Source: Siphonodentalium dalli
Taxonomy: Eukaryota; Mollusca; Scaphopoda; Gadilida; Siphonodentaliidae
DNA: 64,000 nucleotides
Direction: 5' to 3'
Assembly (NCBI GenBank): GCA_032622095.1
Contig: CP136062.1
Span: 132,883,282-132,947,281 of the forward strand
Positions 15,401 to 22,579 of this stretch are shown one piece after another (the first letter of the stretch is position 1; the number at the start of each line of letters is the position of its first letter). Under the pieces are notes generated by a model, which ran no database searches, was not told the origin of the DNA, and worked only from the letters and a program-made list of their open reading frames with translations. A program made the translations under genes and the position numbers.

Positions 15401-17505
15401 ATGGAATTGTTTGTGACATAATGTGCCTGTCGGATCAACTGGTCCTTTCATGTTGCAATATTTTCATCTATGCAAAATTTAAGTAAAAGGTCATAAGTCA
15501 GGCAGCCAAAATGCAGAGATTGCGGCTGGAATATAAATTTGAGCGATACATTTCGAAAACATACATAGATGACAATACAAATTGCGATGCATGCTATCTG
15601 TTATGGTCTATGTGTATCATAATGCAGATTTCTACTGACTGGACTAACCTTCGTAAAATACTTCTTCCATGTGAAATTGTCGCCTTTATCCCTGTCATCA
15701 TCATCACCGAGACCTCCTGTAAACTTCTTCAGAGCATACACAACACACTGGATTCCACGATCATCTCCCTTATCTATGTTCAAGAAGCAGTTTCCTCTTG
15801 CTACCTTCAGATTAAATAAGAAGACAATATAAACATTTGCAAATGCTTACAAAACAGACAATTATCGAATAGGATTATTTGTTTTCTTTTACAGGCAATT
15901 AATGCCAAATTTCTTTAGTATATGGACAAAATGCAATCACTAAAGTTTGTCAGTTGACCAAAGTTGAGCCGATTTACAAAAGTAAGGTACATGTATTGTA
16001 TTCTGTAATCAAACATGCAAATTTTGCAAAGTGTTATACAGTGATACCTATAGAATGCTTTAAGGGGGTGCTTCATGTGCTTTGTCATCCTAGTTCCAAA
16101 TATATTGCAAACATATACTAAATACCCGTTGTTTCAAGAGCAATTAACATTGCCTGAACAGTGTCAAATACAGCTGAGCATTTTTAACTGCACTTCTAGT
16201 TACTGTAATAAGACCCATAGCTAATGTAAGTGTCAATGACACTGTTGGCCATGTTTTTCATCGAACTTTGTTCAAATTTGATCTCTCTTATTTATAGGAA
16301 TACTTTACAGGCGAAAAGTGTGACACCAGCTCTGTCCCTTTTGACATGCCTCATTTGAACAAATTTGAATCCCTACTACATCCAAGGCCCCTTCACACCA
16401 TATGTCAGATTAATCAGCCCGGTGGTTCCTGAGAAGATGTTTTAATGAGTCTCAGTAATTTCATTGAAGAAAAACGTCATGAGTTCCCTAGCTCGGCCCC
16501 TTTTTGACCCGGAGACCCTGTTTTAACAAATCTCGAACCCATTCACACAAGGACCCTCTGTACCAAATAAAAGCTAAACAGAACTCACGGTTCTCAGAAG
16601 TCATATTAAGAATTGCTATGGAGGGAAAGAGCTATTTTCCTGACTCATTTGTTCAACTGGGTTGACACATCTGAATCCCCTTCATCTAAGGATCATCTAC
16701 ACGAAATATGGCCCCATCTGGTATATCGCTTCTGAAGAGGAAGATGTTGATGGAAGATGGATGGACATATGGATGGATAATGGACAATGGAGTGATGACT
16801 ATAGGCTAGCTTCACCAGATGCAAGCTAAAAAAAAAAGTGGCTTTTTGGGGTGTTGGCAAACTTCCACCTCGATAAGCTGATAAGGGGTACAACAGAAGA
16901 CACTGCTCACTTCTATAGAGGTGGGACAAAAAGGGCTGTAACACATGTACAAATAATTGGACGAAACCCATATTCAAACTTGCCTGGCCTGTATATTTGG
17001 ATGTGAAATACACGAACAAACTTTGGTTATGATCAACTAATCCAACCTGGGTTATTGGTTGGAAACCAAAATGTTATGAAATCGGGTAAATTCTTAGTCG
17101 AAAAAGAGCCATATGCCCATAAATATAATTGGATGGAACCCATATTCCAACTGCGCCTGAATTTCTGGCTGGGAAACACACATACCAACATTGATTCAGA
17201 TCAAGTAATCCATACTAGAGTTATCGGTCGGTTAACATATGGATGGATGGATGGCTATTCAAATGGGCATATAATAAATTATATAAAGAGAAATTAATCC
17301 CCAAGCATCAGTTCTTCGAACACAAAGAAGTTAATCTCACCCGGTCTCTGATTTCTTTATGATTGTCAAATATTGGATCATCTGGACCGAACTTAGTGAA
17401 GACTTTCACATCATGTAAGATTCCTGTGATCCCATTTGGTAGAATACCAAAAGGGACTGGTACAGTCACAATCTTTAAATTAGGATCCTGTTTTGCCCAT
17501 TTCAT
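396..17505 (-). CDS. Predicted T4 Rnl1/Trl1-like RNA ligase (nucleotidyltransferase), 10 coding exons
   Basis: Ten exons with GT/AG borders and matching phases join into one 389-codon frame: 17341-17505, 15649-15804, 14555-14693, 11637-11739, 7925-8018, 5865-5942, 3873-3964, 2709-2808, 1562-1725, 396-474. The protein has motif I TKKANGE with nucleophile Lys120, motif IV YEGEVFYF at 252-259 and motif V LLKKKTIWY at 269-277, then a helical C-terminal region. KANG at about residue 120 and the 133-residue spacing to EGE match T4 Rnl1 (K99 to E227) and fungal Trl1 (KANG). These enzymes activate a lysine with ATP and seal 5'-phosphate/3'-OH RNA ends. No kinase or phosphodiesterase domain follows, so this would be a stand-alone ligase. 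The start is the first ATG after the acceptor at 17510; the frame upstream in the likely 5' exon has a stop. RNA ligase function is inferred from motifs; substrate and localisation are unknown. Confidence 0.82.
576..880. mobile_element. TTAA-flanked 305-bp MITE
   Basis: Terminal inverted repeats of about 40 bp begin AGGGG(C/G)A(A/C)TGTACACTAA at both ends and are bounded by TTAA at 572-575 and 881-884. The TTAA duplication is the target preference of piggyBac transposases. No coding capacity. Confidence 0.8.
1094..1395 (+). repeat. Tandem-core element T1, short copy
   Basis: One unit of the T1 family (gtgaacattcataccaaatt, attgagatc, gatatctgt, then a run of gga-rich sequence), followed by the family's 3' end: ccttatacct...catgggggtgtaaaa, an imperfect hairpin. 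It lies in the ligase gene's terminal intron. Confidence 0.6.
1562..1725 (-). CDS. RNA ligase-like gene, exon 9
   Basis: Residues 310-364 (IRDRMKEIQTWL... to ...EEKYPVV). Phase 0 entry after CAAG, donor GTAAGT at 1561-1556. It encodes an amphipathic helical segment with WTELGAGLLGWTI, part of the C-terminal domain beyond the catalytic core. Confidence 0.85.
1975..2556 (+). repeat. Tandem-core element T1, about three units
   Basis: Roughly 110-180-bp units repeat catccataccaaatttcat, gagatatctgctcgga and gataaataactctagaacgg. The array ends in ggacagacagaagg and a hairpin, ataaccaccat...tgggggtataatt. Reading frames on the minus strand here are by-products of the repeats. Confidence 0.7.
2709..2808 (-). 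CDS. RNA ligase-like gene, exon 8
   Basis: Residues 276-309 (YIVCRAIREKVKAATRM...). It completes Trp276 from TG|G, with acceptor TTTTCTAG and donor GTACCA. It continues directly from motif V, as the Y-x-x-x-R-x-x-R-E stretch does after motif V in fungal Trl1. Confidence 0.85.
3142..3435. repeat. Truncated copy of the AGGTACTCAA TTAA-MITE family with internal hairpin
   Basis: It starts after TTAA (3138-3141) with the end seen intact at 51633 and 59853. An internal inverted repeat (gatggataactctaaaatca against tgattatagagttatccatc) follows, and then the far end is lost. It lies in the intron between exons 7 and 8. Confidence 0.6.
3873..3964 (-). CDS. RNA ligase-like gene, exon 7 (motifs IV and V)
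   Basis: Residues 246-276. It carries YEGEVFYFLDKEN (motif IV, Glu253-Gly254) and FGLLKKKTIW (motif V lysines 271-273), which in this superfamily contact metal and the ATP phosphates. Acceptor ATTCAG, donor GTAATA. Confidence 0.87.
4077..4386. mobile_element. hAT-type MITE with terminal palindromes, 310 bp, 8-bp TSD
   Basis: Ends CAAGCCTGCAAATA and TATTTGCAGGATTG. Flanked by the direct 8-bp repeat AAGCCAGT (4069-4076, 4387-4394), the duplication length of hAT transposons. Each end contains a palindrome of about 95 bp (ggtccccagagggtgaattt and its complement). Same family as 6172, 9194, 19454 and 48319, with a shortened middle. Confidence 0.82.
4836..5095 (+). repeat. tRNA-derived SINE-like element
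   Basis: ggagcggatagttcagttgg at the left end looks like a tRNA 5' half with an RNA polymerase III A box, and a degenerate B-box-like stretch follows. It is not a tRNA gene: the cloverleaf cannot be completed and the sequence runs on for about 180 bp. Confidence 0.45.
5096..5127 (-). repeat. LINE/SINE 3' tail, (CCTAT)n
   Basis: On the minus strand, tattgaaataaaata is followed by repeated CCTAT. This pattern is typical of a non-LTR element 3' end. The upstream body on the minus strand (about 5128-5270) is not recognised. Confidence 0.4.
5272..5345. repeat. Partial mariner-type palindromic MITE
   Basis: catcagaaagctctcggg is followed by ctgctgtggttaaggagtcg and agggcattact, which matches the right half of the complete copy at 50511-50724. 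The left half is missing. Confidence 0.6.
5865..5942 (-). CDS. RNA ligase-like gene, exon 6
   Basis: Residues 220-245 (IAKALGLDPVTYEVI...DERIAQ). Exactly 26 codons, phase 0 on both sides, acceptor TTTTCAG, donor GTAAAC. Confidence 0.85.
6172..6590. mobile_element. hAT-type MITE with terminal palindromes, 419 bp
   Basis: Full-length relative of 19454-19872 (same 419-bp length), with both end palindromes and the unique middle (ttaacatgatttttagttac). Ends CAAGCCTTGAA and ACATGCTTG. No clear 8-bp duplication remains, so the flanks have changed or the copy is recombinant. Confidence 0.7.
6595..6791. mobile_element. TTAA-MITE family 2, partial copy
   Basis: It contains aggaaatgttcagataataa and its inverted partner, then atgaataattgacac and an end at ggTTAA. 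Related copies: 7091, 9730, 14748 and 54352. Confidence 0.5.
7091..7313. mobile_element. TTAA-MITE family 2 copy
   Basis: It contains the foldback gttcagataaaataagttca / tgaacttatcatctgaac and ends in agaatccattcagtatagaaaggg before TTAA (7314-7317). Confidence 0.6.
7633..7879. mobile_element. Foldback TTAA-MITE, 247 bp (CCCTTTCA family)
   Basis: Begins CCCTTTCAATACTGGAGC and ends GCTCCCATCATGAAAGGG, between TTAA at 7629-7632 and 7880-7883. The interior holds two hairpins built from gccagtgcattctcttatat and its complement. Same family as 11816, 14294 and 29228. Confidence 0.82.
7925..8018 (-). CDS. RNA ligase-like gene, exon 5
   Basis: Residues 188-219 (PSLKFITWTSAELDFD...). Enters by completing AG|T (Ser188) and leaves at phase 0 with the perfect donor GTAAGT. 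The aromatic-rich LKFITW strand lies where motif III is expected, but the motif is not clear-cut. Confidence 0.83.
8234..8639. mobile_element. Foldback TTAA-MITE, 406 bp (CCCTTTACCCAACA family)
   Basis: Begins CCCTTTACCCAACA and ends TGTTGGGTAAAGGG, flanked by TTAA (8230-8233, 8640-8643). It contains two copies of the hairpin ccaatgcattctcttatata...tatataagagaat, a module shared with the 247-bp family. A partial relative is at 36222. Confidence 0.8.
9029..9193. mobile_element. Mariner-type palindromic MITE, 165 bp
   Basis: Begins CAGTAATGCCCTAAATAATC after TA and ends GGGCATTGCTG. The arms are near-perfect complements. A shorter-centred copy of 50511-50724. Confidence 0.7.
9194..9622. mobile_element. 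hAT-type MITE with terminal palindromes, left tip lost
   Basis: Both terminal palindromes and the middle region are present, in the opposite orientation to 19454. The right end is CAAGGTTTG. The left tip abuts the mariner-type MITE ending at 9193, so one element inserted into or recombined with the other. Confidence 0.65.
9730..9975. repeat. Fragments of TTAA-MITE family 2 and the hAT MITE
   Basis: ccctttctatactaaatgga (TTAA at 9726-9729) to about 9850 is the end of TTAA family 2. ctaaattcaccctctaggc and ggggacctcattctgtaaat (about 9858-9975) are pieces of the hAT MITE end palindrome. Confidence 0.5.
10625..11252 (+). repeat. Tandem-core element T1, four to five units
   Basis: Repeats of catccataccaaatttcatt, ggtggagatatctgctcgga and acaaagatgaataactcta. 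The array ends in gatggatggacga and a hairpin, agtataccccccat...agtgggggcataat. It lies in the intron between exons 4 and 5. Confidence 0.72.
11637..11739 (-). CDS. RNA ligase-like gene, exon 4
   Basis: Residues 154-188 (DDVRRYTGDRFRIASEVCE...). Acceptor TTTTAG, donor GTAACC, phases 1 in and 2 out. It is a helical segment between motif I and motif III. Confidence 0.84.
11816..12069. mobile_element. Foldback TTAA-MITE, 254 bp (CCCTTTCA family)
   Basis: Begins CCCTTTCATGACTGGAGC and ends CTCCCGTCATGAAAGG, between TTAA at 812-815 and 070-073 (11812, 12070). Same two-hairpin interior as 7633. Confidence 0.8.
12330..12408. repeat. TTAA-MITE family 2 end fragment
   Basis: aatggactattccaatgcat to agcatccattcagtattg, then aaagggTTAA. 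It matches the right-hand end of 7091-7313. Confidence 0.5.
12514..12732 (-). CDS. Possible nested small gene, 72 residues, unidentified
   Basis: An uninterrupted frame from ATG (12732) to TAA, in the intron between ligase exons 3 and 4, on the same strand. The product starts MEKPNTKRLHVIWNSTG. It has a basic run (MLKKKRM) near residue 21, a PPNWYKLHWDF segment and an acidic tail (SLKDESDSNDI). A canonical AATAAA lies about 85 nt after the stop (minus strand, about 12425-12430). The composition looks more protein-like than the repeat-derived frames around it, and it lies outside the recognised MITEs. No family recognised. It could be a chance frame, an alternative terminal exon, or a small intronless gene. 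Confidence 0.35.
   Translation of the reverse strand: MEKPNTKRLHVIWNSTGSPQMLKKKRMDVLCSFPPNWYKLHWDFCRLQTAIITGILQYMHDSLKDESDSNDI
13894..13998. repeat. Half of the mariner-type palindromic MITE
   Basis: Starts at TA|CAGTAATGCCCTAAATAATC and reads through ggcttgttgccattcatcgg to the midpoint of the palindrome, then stops. It corresponds to one arm of 50511-50724. Confidence 0.65.
14294..14530. mobile_element. Foldback TTAA-MITE, 237 bp (CCCTTTCA family)
   Basis: Begins CCCTTCCATGACTGGAGC and ends CTCTCGCCAAGAAAGGG, between TTAA at 14290-14293 and 14531-14534. It lies just 24 bp beyond the donor of ligase exon 3 (14554). Confidence 0.8.
14555..14693 (-). CDS. RNA ligase-like gene, exon 3 (motif I, catalytic lysine)
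   Basis: Residues 108-153. It carries IICTKKANGEAAHLSC. The KANG tetrad is the covalent nucleotidyl-lysine signature, identical to the form in fungal Trl1. GKIIFCGGSKN follows, as the beta strand after motif I does in Rnl1-type ligases. Acceptor CTTTCAG, donor GTATGA. Confidence 0.87.
14748..14983. mobile_element. TTAA-MITE family 2, 236 bp
   Basis: Begins after TTAA (14744-14747) with CCCTTTTTTCACTGAATGG and ends tagaaatgg before TTAA (14984-14987). It contains the internal gaacttattatctgaacatt block seen in 54352. Confidence 0.6.
15030..15250. repeat. Partial copy of the AGGTACTCAA MITE family
   Basis: tactatttctttggctccgg, atttgattTgagtcgagg and gatggataactctaaaatca match internal blocks of 51633-52101, without the ends. 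Confidence 0.55.
15649..15804 (-). CDS. RNA ligase-like gene, exon 2
   Basis: Residues 56-107 (VARGNCFLNIDKGDDRG...). Exactly 52 codons, phase 0 on both sides, donor GTTAGT. It includes ALKKFTGGLGDDDDRDKGD, an acidic loop before the catalytic exon. Confidence 0.83.
16290..16830 (+). repeat. Tandem-core element T2, about three units
   Basis: Units of about 135 bp carry gaacaaatttgaatcc, accatatgtcagattaatca and tcctgagaagatgttttaa. The array ends in a gatggatggacat run and the hairpin tagcttcacc...gcaagctaaaaaa. It lies in the intron between exons 1 and 2. Confidence 0.7.
17341..17505 (-). CDS. RNA ligase-like gene, first coding exon
   Basis: Residues 1-55 from the ATG at 17505; the exon itself begins at 17509 after TTCTTCTAG. 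It encodes MKWAKQDPNLKIVTVPVPFG and continues GILPNGITGIL.... Donor GTGAGA. No better upstream coding exon was found, so the start is an inference; translation could begin further upstream if an exon was missed. Confidence 0.75.
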
Positions 17506-17809
17506 CCACCTAGAAGAAACCCAGAAATCACAAATTCATGAAAACAAGGAATGTTAAATAAATCTTAAGGGTACTGAATCCGATCAGATGGTGTCCATAC
17601 CATCAGGATACAAAAAAAAAAATTCTTCAAAATACACTTTAGTTATTAGAATCGATAAGTGCAGCAAAATAATGCTAACCACTGTCAACTATGGTATCAA
17701 ATTTCCCAAAACTTGTTATTTATCACCATTTTGTTCAACAAAATATGGCCGTATTATCACTTCCATCTAGTAGATCAATATCAAGATTAATATGAAGTTT
17801 GTTGATGAT

Positions 17810-18400
17810 TGGATGAGGGAAGTGGACTGTAGGTTGTGCCAAAGGATTTAGTCATGTAAAGAGTAAAATCCAAGATGGCTGCTGGCGGCCATGTTTTATG
17901 GCCGAATGACCCCAAAATGACTCATTCCCATCTACATGTCAATATTAACATTCATGACAAATTTCATGATGATCTGACCAAAGGTACGACCTGCAGCCCA
18001 TGCCAAAGGATTTAGTCATGCAAAGAGTAAAATCCAAGATGGCTGCTGGCGGCCAAAAAATTACTCGTTCCCAGCTACATGTCACTATTAATTTGCACGA
18101 CAAATTTCATGATGATCAGACGAACACTCCGGCCTGTAGCCCGTGCTCATGGATTGAATTTTGAAATCCAAGATGGCCACTGGCAGCCATGTTTTTTTGC
18201 CGAATGACCCCAAAATGACTCGTTCCCATCTACATCTCATTGTCAACATCTGTAGCAAATTTCATGATGATCCTACTAAAGGTACGACCTGTAGCCTGTG
18301 CTAAAGAAAATTGTTGACGAATCACCCACACACGCACACACACACGACGGATAACAAGCCATGGCAATAGAGCTCAAACTTTACAAAGTAAAGTTGAGCT
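17810..18400 (+). repeat. Tandem-core element T3, about three units
   Basis: Units of about 150 bp carry catgcaaagagtaaaatcca, agatggctgctggcggcca and caaatttcatgatgatc. The array ends in acacacgacgg and the strong hairpin agctcaaactttac-aaa-gtaaagttgagct followed by A-rich DNA. It lies just upstream (5') of the first coding exon of the ligase gene. Confidence 0.75.
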
Positions 18401-18639
18401 AAAAAAAACAATTTAACAAACAATTTTTTATTTTTTTTAAATAAACCAAAAAAAAAACAATTTTTATTTTTTAATATAGGCAATTTAACAGTTAATACTG
18501 AAAGTATGGGCGGATATTAAAATTAGGGTGAACAAAGACTTTTCATTGCAGCAAGTGGCCAGGTCAGTTGCCGATTGATAGAAAATATCTAATAATTTTT
18601 TGATTGACAGCTGTGGAAGGGTCCATCAAATGATAATTT

Positions 18640-19365
18640 TTGCTGTAGAGCATGCCAAGGATTTAGTAATGCAATGAGTAACATACACAATGGCTGCTGT
18701 TTTTCATTGAAAATTTTTCAAATTTGATGGCTCCCATCTAGAGGTGATCCTAAACATGTTTGTGAATTTTCAAAACAATTCTCCAATAAATGCGGGCTGC
18801 AGGGTGTGCCGATGGATTCAAATCTGAAATCCGAGATGGCTGCTGGTGGACATGCTCCCATCTAGATATCACCCCGAAGATCCATATAAAGTTTGGTTTT
18901 TTGATCGGATGAGAGATCATCATGCAGGCCTTTATATTGGTCTAATTTGGGGACATCAGATATATCCATTCTATTGTGAGATATATGTCCTGTTAGAAGC
19001 CAAGATATTGCATTTCACGGGTTTAGATTAAAAAAAATTCTCACGACGTGACGAACCTTGGTTTTTAAATCTAAACCTGTGAAATGCAATATCTTGGCTT
19101 CTAACAGGACATATATCTCACAATAGAATGGATATATTTCTATCCATGTATAATTCAATTTAATTTTTTTTTAATTTGGGGACATCTCTTTAATTTGGGG
19201 ACATCGTTAAACGCTGTGAATTTGGGGTAATTTAAAGGCCTGAGAGATGTGATCCGTGGGATGTGCTAAAGGAAATTGTTGATGGACACACACAAACACG
19301 CATGCAGACAGCAGACGCCAAACTATGACAATAGCTCAAACTTGTTTAAAGTTGAGCTAAAAATG
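18640..19365 (+). repeat. Tandem-core element T3, diverged, with an inserted inverted repeat
   Basis: T3 units (tgctgtagagcatgccaagg, ctcccatctagaggtgatcc) are interrupted by the foldback at 18958-19138 and end at agctcaaacttg-ttt-aaagttgagctaaaaa (about 19330-19358). Confidence 0.65.
18958..19138. repeat. Long inverted repeat, 73-bp arms
   Basis: Arms 18958-19030 and 19066-19138 are complementary apart from a single interior mismatch (atccattctattgtgagata against its complement). They are separated by a 35-bp spacer holding tctcacgacgtgacgaa. Transcripts would form a long stem. Confidence 0.8.
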
Positions 19366-19453
19366 GCATTAGTATGTATTTGAAGCTCGATTGATCGGGG
19401 CATCAAAATAGGATTTATGACGTGCCTTTCTCAATTTCTCACACTCACTGGAG

Positions 19454-19872
19454 CAAGCCTGAATTTAGTGTGTCAGACATTTGCAGAATGAGGTCCCCCC
19501 AGAGGGTGAATATAGTGATGCTATCCCACAAAGCAGGCTTAGCATCACCAATTCTGATTAGGCCTCATCTTCTACGAAGTATCAAAATTCTCAAATTAAC
19601 ATTGTTTTTAGTTACTTTTTCCCTTCTGTTCAGTTTATATATCCCTAATTTGCAGAAGATAAATTGCATACTCAAGGGGACTAATGGTGAACATCACCAA
19701 ATTCAACTGGAGAATCTGAAACTAGGACTCCCATAGCTGTTGAGGCCTAAGCAGAATGAGGTTCCTGGAGGTTAAATTTTATGATGCTAGCCTGTCATGT
19801 GGGATAGTGTCACTAAATTCACCCTCTGGGGGACCCATTCTGGAAATGTCAGACGCACTAAATTCATACTTG
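19454..19872. mobile_element. hAT-type MITE, full length 419 bp, perfect 8-bp TSD
   Basis: Ends CAAGCCTGAATTTAGTG and its inverse (ctaaattcatacttg), bounded by the direct repeat CACTGGAG (19446-19453 and 19873-19880). This is the best-preserved duplication in the family and fixes its boundaries. A terminal palindrome sits at each end around a unique 200-bp middle. Confidence 0.87.
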
Positions 19873-20309
19873 CACTGGAGGTGCAAAATTTCTAATAATT
19901 TTTTTTTTGGTAAAACTTTGCAGCTGAAAATGTGAGAGATGCATATCGTCAGTGAGATTCTAAGAGGTCATAATGTCAAATTAGCAATTGTTCAGGAGGC
20001 AAAAAACTGATTCTTAGTTATTTATGACAAAATTTAGATTTTCGTTGTTTCCATGTTTTACGATTTTTCTTAAGTATAAATAAGTAACAATTGATTACAC
20101 TTTGCGGAGGTTGTGCTTGAATTTACATGTATATATTCTTGTAGGTGCCTGTCATGAACATGTAGGTTGTGTAAAATCTCATTGGGGTGTGATATAAAGG
20201 GAATGCCTTTTAAATATCCACGACTGCATGACTCAGATGGTAATAACGTCATTTTCAATCTGGATTTTTCGCTCAATCAGATTTATGGAATTTTTGTCTC
20301 ATGTCGAAA

Positions 20310-20850
20310 AACAAGACAGTCAATGACTGTGGGGTCGCTCACCAGACTGCCAAGACTGATAAGACTTGGACTCTGGAGACCACAACACTCAGAACTTTTC
20401 ATAATCACTTTAAAAGAAGTAGATATAAACAGGATATGTGGCTAGAGAGGCTTCATGTATGTAGATCGGTGAATATCCACCTTGAAATTACCAACTGTAC
20501 ACTACTGATCACCCCCTCCTCCAGCTCAACAAGTCCGGGCTCCAGACTCCCAAGTCTTAGGTTGGAATTTCACAACCGACATCTCAAACTTTCTCAATTG
20601 TTGGAAATTTCCAATCTCACAAGCGCCTTTTTATAAAACCATTTAGACATGTTTGAAGCCCAATTATCCATGGACCCAAAACACCATACATGTACATGTA
20701 TGTCAGATTAATCAGCCAGGTAGTTCCAAGGTAGATGTTTTAATGAATTTGGTATTTCAATGATTTTATTAGACATAAAAGGTTAACTCCCCATAGCCCC
20801 GTCATTTCTTAAAAGGTTGACCTCATGTTAACAAATCTGAATCTCAGTCA
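20310..20850 (+). repeat. 5' unique part of a T2-type tandem-core element
   Basis: gacagtcaatgactgtgggg to tctgaatctcagtcacta is repeated at 45195-45710 with high identity, and its last 160 bp again at 25044-25205. In the other copies it runs straight into T2 core units. It therefore appears to be the left portion of one large T2 element that is split here. Confidence 0.7.
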
Positions 20851-20852
20851 CT

Positions 20853-21250
20853 ATATTATTTATGTGGGCAGTAGCAGTAGTATTGGGGCGCCTGCGGCGC
20901 ATAAGGTACTATGGGTGGCGGGATGGGGTGGTGGGCGGGCCACCTTATACATATTATTTATGTGGGCAGTAGCAGTAGTATTAGGGCGCCTGCGGCGCAT
21001 AAGATACTATGGTTGGCGGTATGGGTGGTGGGCGGGCCACCTTATACATATTATTTATGTGGGCAGTAGCAGTAGTATTGGGGCGCCTGCGGCGCATAAG
21101 ATACTATGGGTGGCGGGATGGGGTGGTGGGCGGGCCACCTTATACATATTATTTATCTGGGCAGTAGCAGTAGTATTGGGGCGCCTGCGGCGCATAATAT
21201 CCTATGGGTGGCGGGATGGGGTGATGGGCGGGTCACCTTATACATATTAT
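20853..21250 (+). repeat. Four tandem 98-bp units with GGGCGCCTGCGGCGC
   Basis: Units start at about 20863, 20961, 21058 and 21156 (spacing 98, 97, 98). Each contains gggcagtagcagtagtattg, ggcgcctgcggcgcataag and a G-rich stretch (ggtggcgggatggggtgg). The 169-residue plus-strand frame here is just the translated repeat. Confidence 0.88.
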
Positions 21251-21495
21251 TGGCAACATTCCATTGTGAACCAAATGTCACCGTCTCAATTGAGTACATC
21301 CTTTCGTTCCGTTTACTATCAGAAAATTGTATAAAACTAAAATTGGTGGCCGTAGTTTTCTCGCTCCGATCCGATTATCTACCGCCCAGGTGGCGCTCTA
21401 GGTAATGCGGTCCTGAGAATGTAAACAGATCGCTGTCAATGTAAGGAAGTACAGTCAATCATATCAGAATCGTGGTCCTTTGACAACGTATAATA

Positions 21496-21699
21496 ATGCC
21501 ATCTTCGAGTTGTTGTGTCCCATTATGTAACGGAAGTGGAGGACATGTATTCCCTGCAGAAGTGTCTATTCGTAACGCATGTATTTATGCCATAAAACGT
21601 GCAAATTATGTTCAGAAATACGCGACTTTCAAGCCAACGAAATCAAGTGTTGTTTGCAAACAGCACTTCACATCATTGGATTATGTAGAGAAAACCTAA
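21496..21699 (+). pseudogene. Decayed THAP-type zinc-finger exon
   Basis: A 67-codon frame starting MPSSSCCVPLC with a later SSVVCKQHF fits the THAP C2CH spacing: Cys6 or 7, Cys11, Cys54-x2-His57. THAP domains bind DNA and occur in P-element-like transposases and host regulators. The conserved tryptophan before the AIKR stretch is replaced by cysteine (NACIYAIKR), and the frame ends at a stop before the usual C-terminal AVPT-like box. The reading continues in another frame. It is read as a transposon-derived remnant; no adjacent transposase domain was found. Confidence 0.6.
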
Positions 21700-22579
21700 A
21701 CAAGATTACATTATGGCCGACAAGGGATTTAAACGTGCAAGATATTTTCGCCCCCTATGACATAATAATAAATATCCCAACATTCTTTAAAAAGAAGAAT
21801 CGTTTGACTGGTAAAATTGTCCTCTAGGACAGGAAGGTGTCGTCTAAAAGGGTTCACATTGAATGTGTTTTAGGCCTCGGGAAGACAAATCGGGTGATTG
21901 TAGACACAATGTCTGGGACAGAGACGAAAATGTCGTCTGGGATAATATTCTCGTGTTTCATGTTATGTAACTGCATCATGCCACAACATGCCTGAGGACG
22001 GCCTCCCACCGGAAAAGAAAATTAATGACATGCGGTGACCATAGAAAAATGTAAACATGGAGATACCTCGTTTGTTTAGAGACAGTTTTATTATTAAAAT
22101 GGATATATGTTTATTTACAGTTTACAGTGTTCCTTATGGAATGAACACATGCACATAGAAAATGTCAGATATGCAAACACAAAATGTAAAGTGATCAATA
22201 TACATGTATATATATATATACATATCATATATCATTATATTTTGGCATAGCTGCAATGTGTACTGAGTTGTATATCATTATAATTTTTTTCAATTCATTC
22301 AAACGTTTGATTTTTGTGTTGGTATATGTATAGTCGTGTATTTTCTTGTGTCAAACCCATTGGTATAACATAAGTTATGTAGAAATTTTGAAAGTCATCT
22401 GACATTTTGTTGTGTATGTACTACAGTACATATACCATTCTCAAATCGTGAATATTTACTAGGCGAGATATGAATATTAGCCAGATATAAGATATATAGT
22501 ATATACTGTACTGTATATTATGTTCAATCTTTCAAATTAACCACAACCTGTCTATTAATGCGTTTTGGTGGCATGTTTA
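21700..22579. other. Spacer without recognisable gene
   Basis: AT-rich DNA between the THAP remnant and the YqaJ remnant. It holds a short (TA)n tract with tacatgtatat at about 22200-22225. Nothing else supported. Confidence 0.5.

Noticed and set aside
20070-20276. 68-codon minus-strand frame considered as the missing 5' exon of the ligase gene
   Set aside because: Its possible donor leaves phase 0, which does not fit the phase needed by the exon at 17341-17509.
20825-21334. 169-codon plus-strand frame rich in Gly, Arg and Ile
   Set aside because: It is the translation of four 98-bp tandem repeats and has no independent support.
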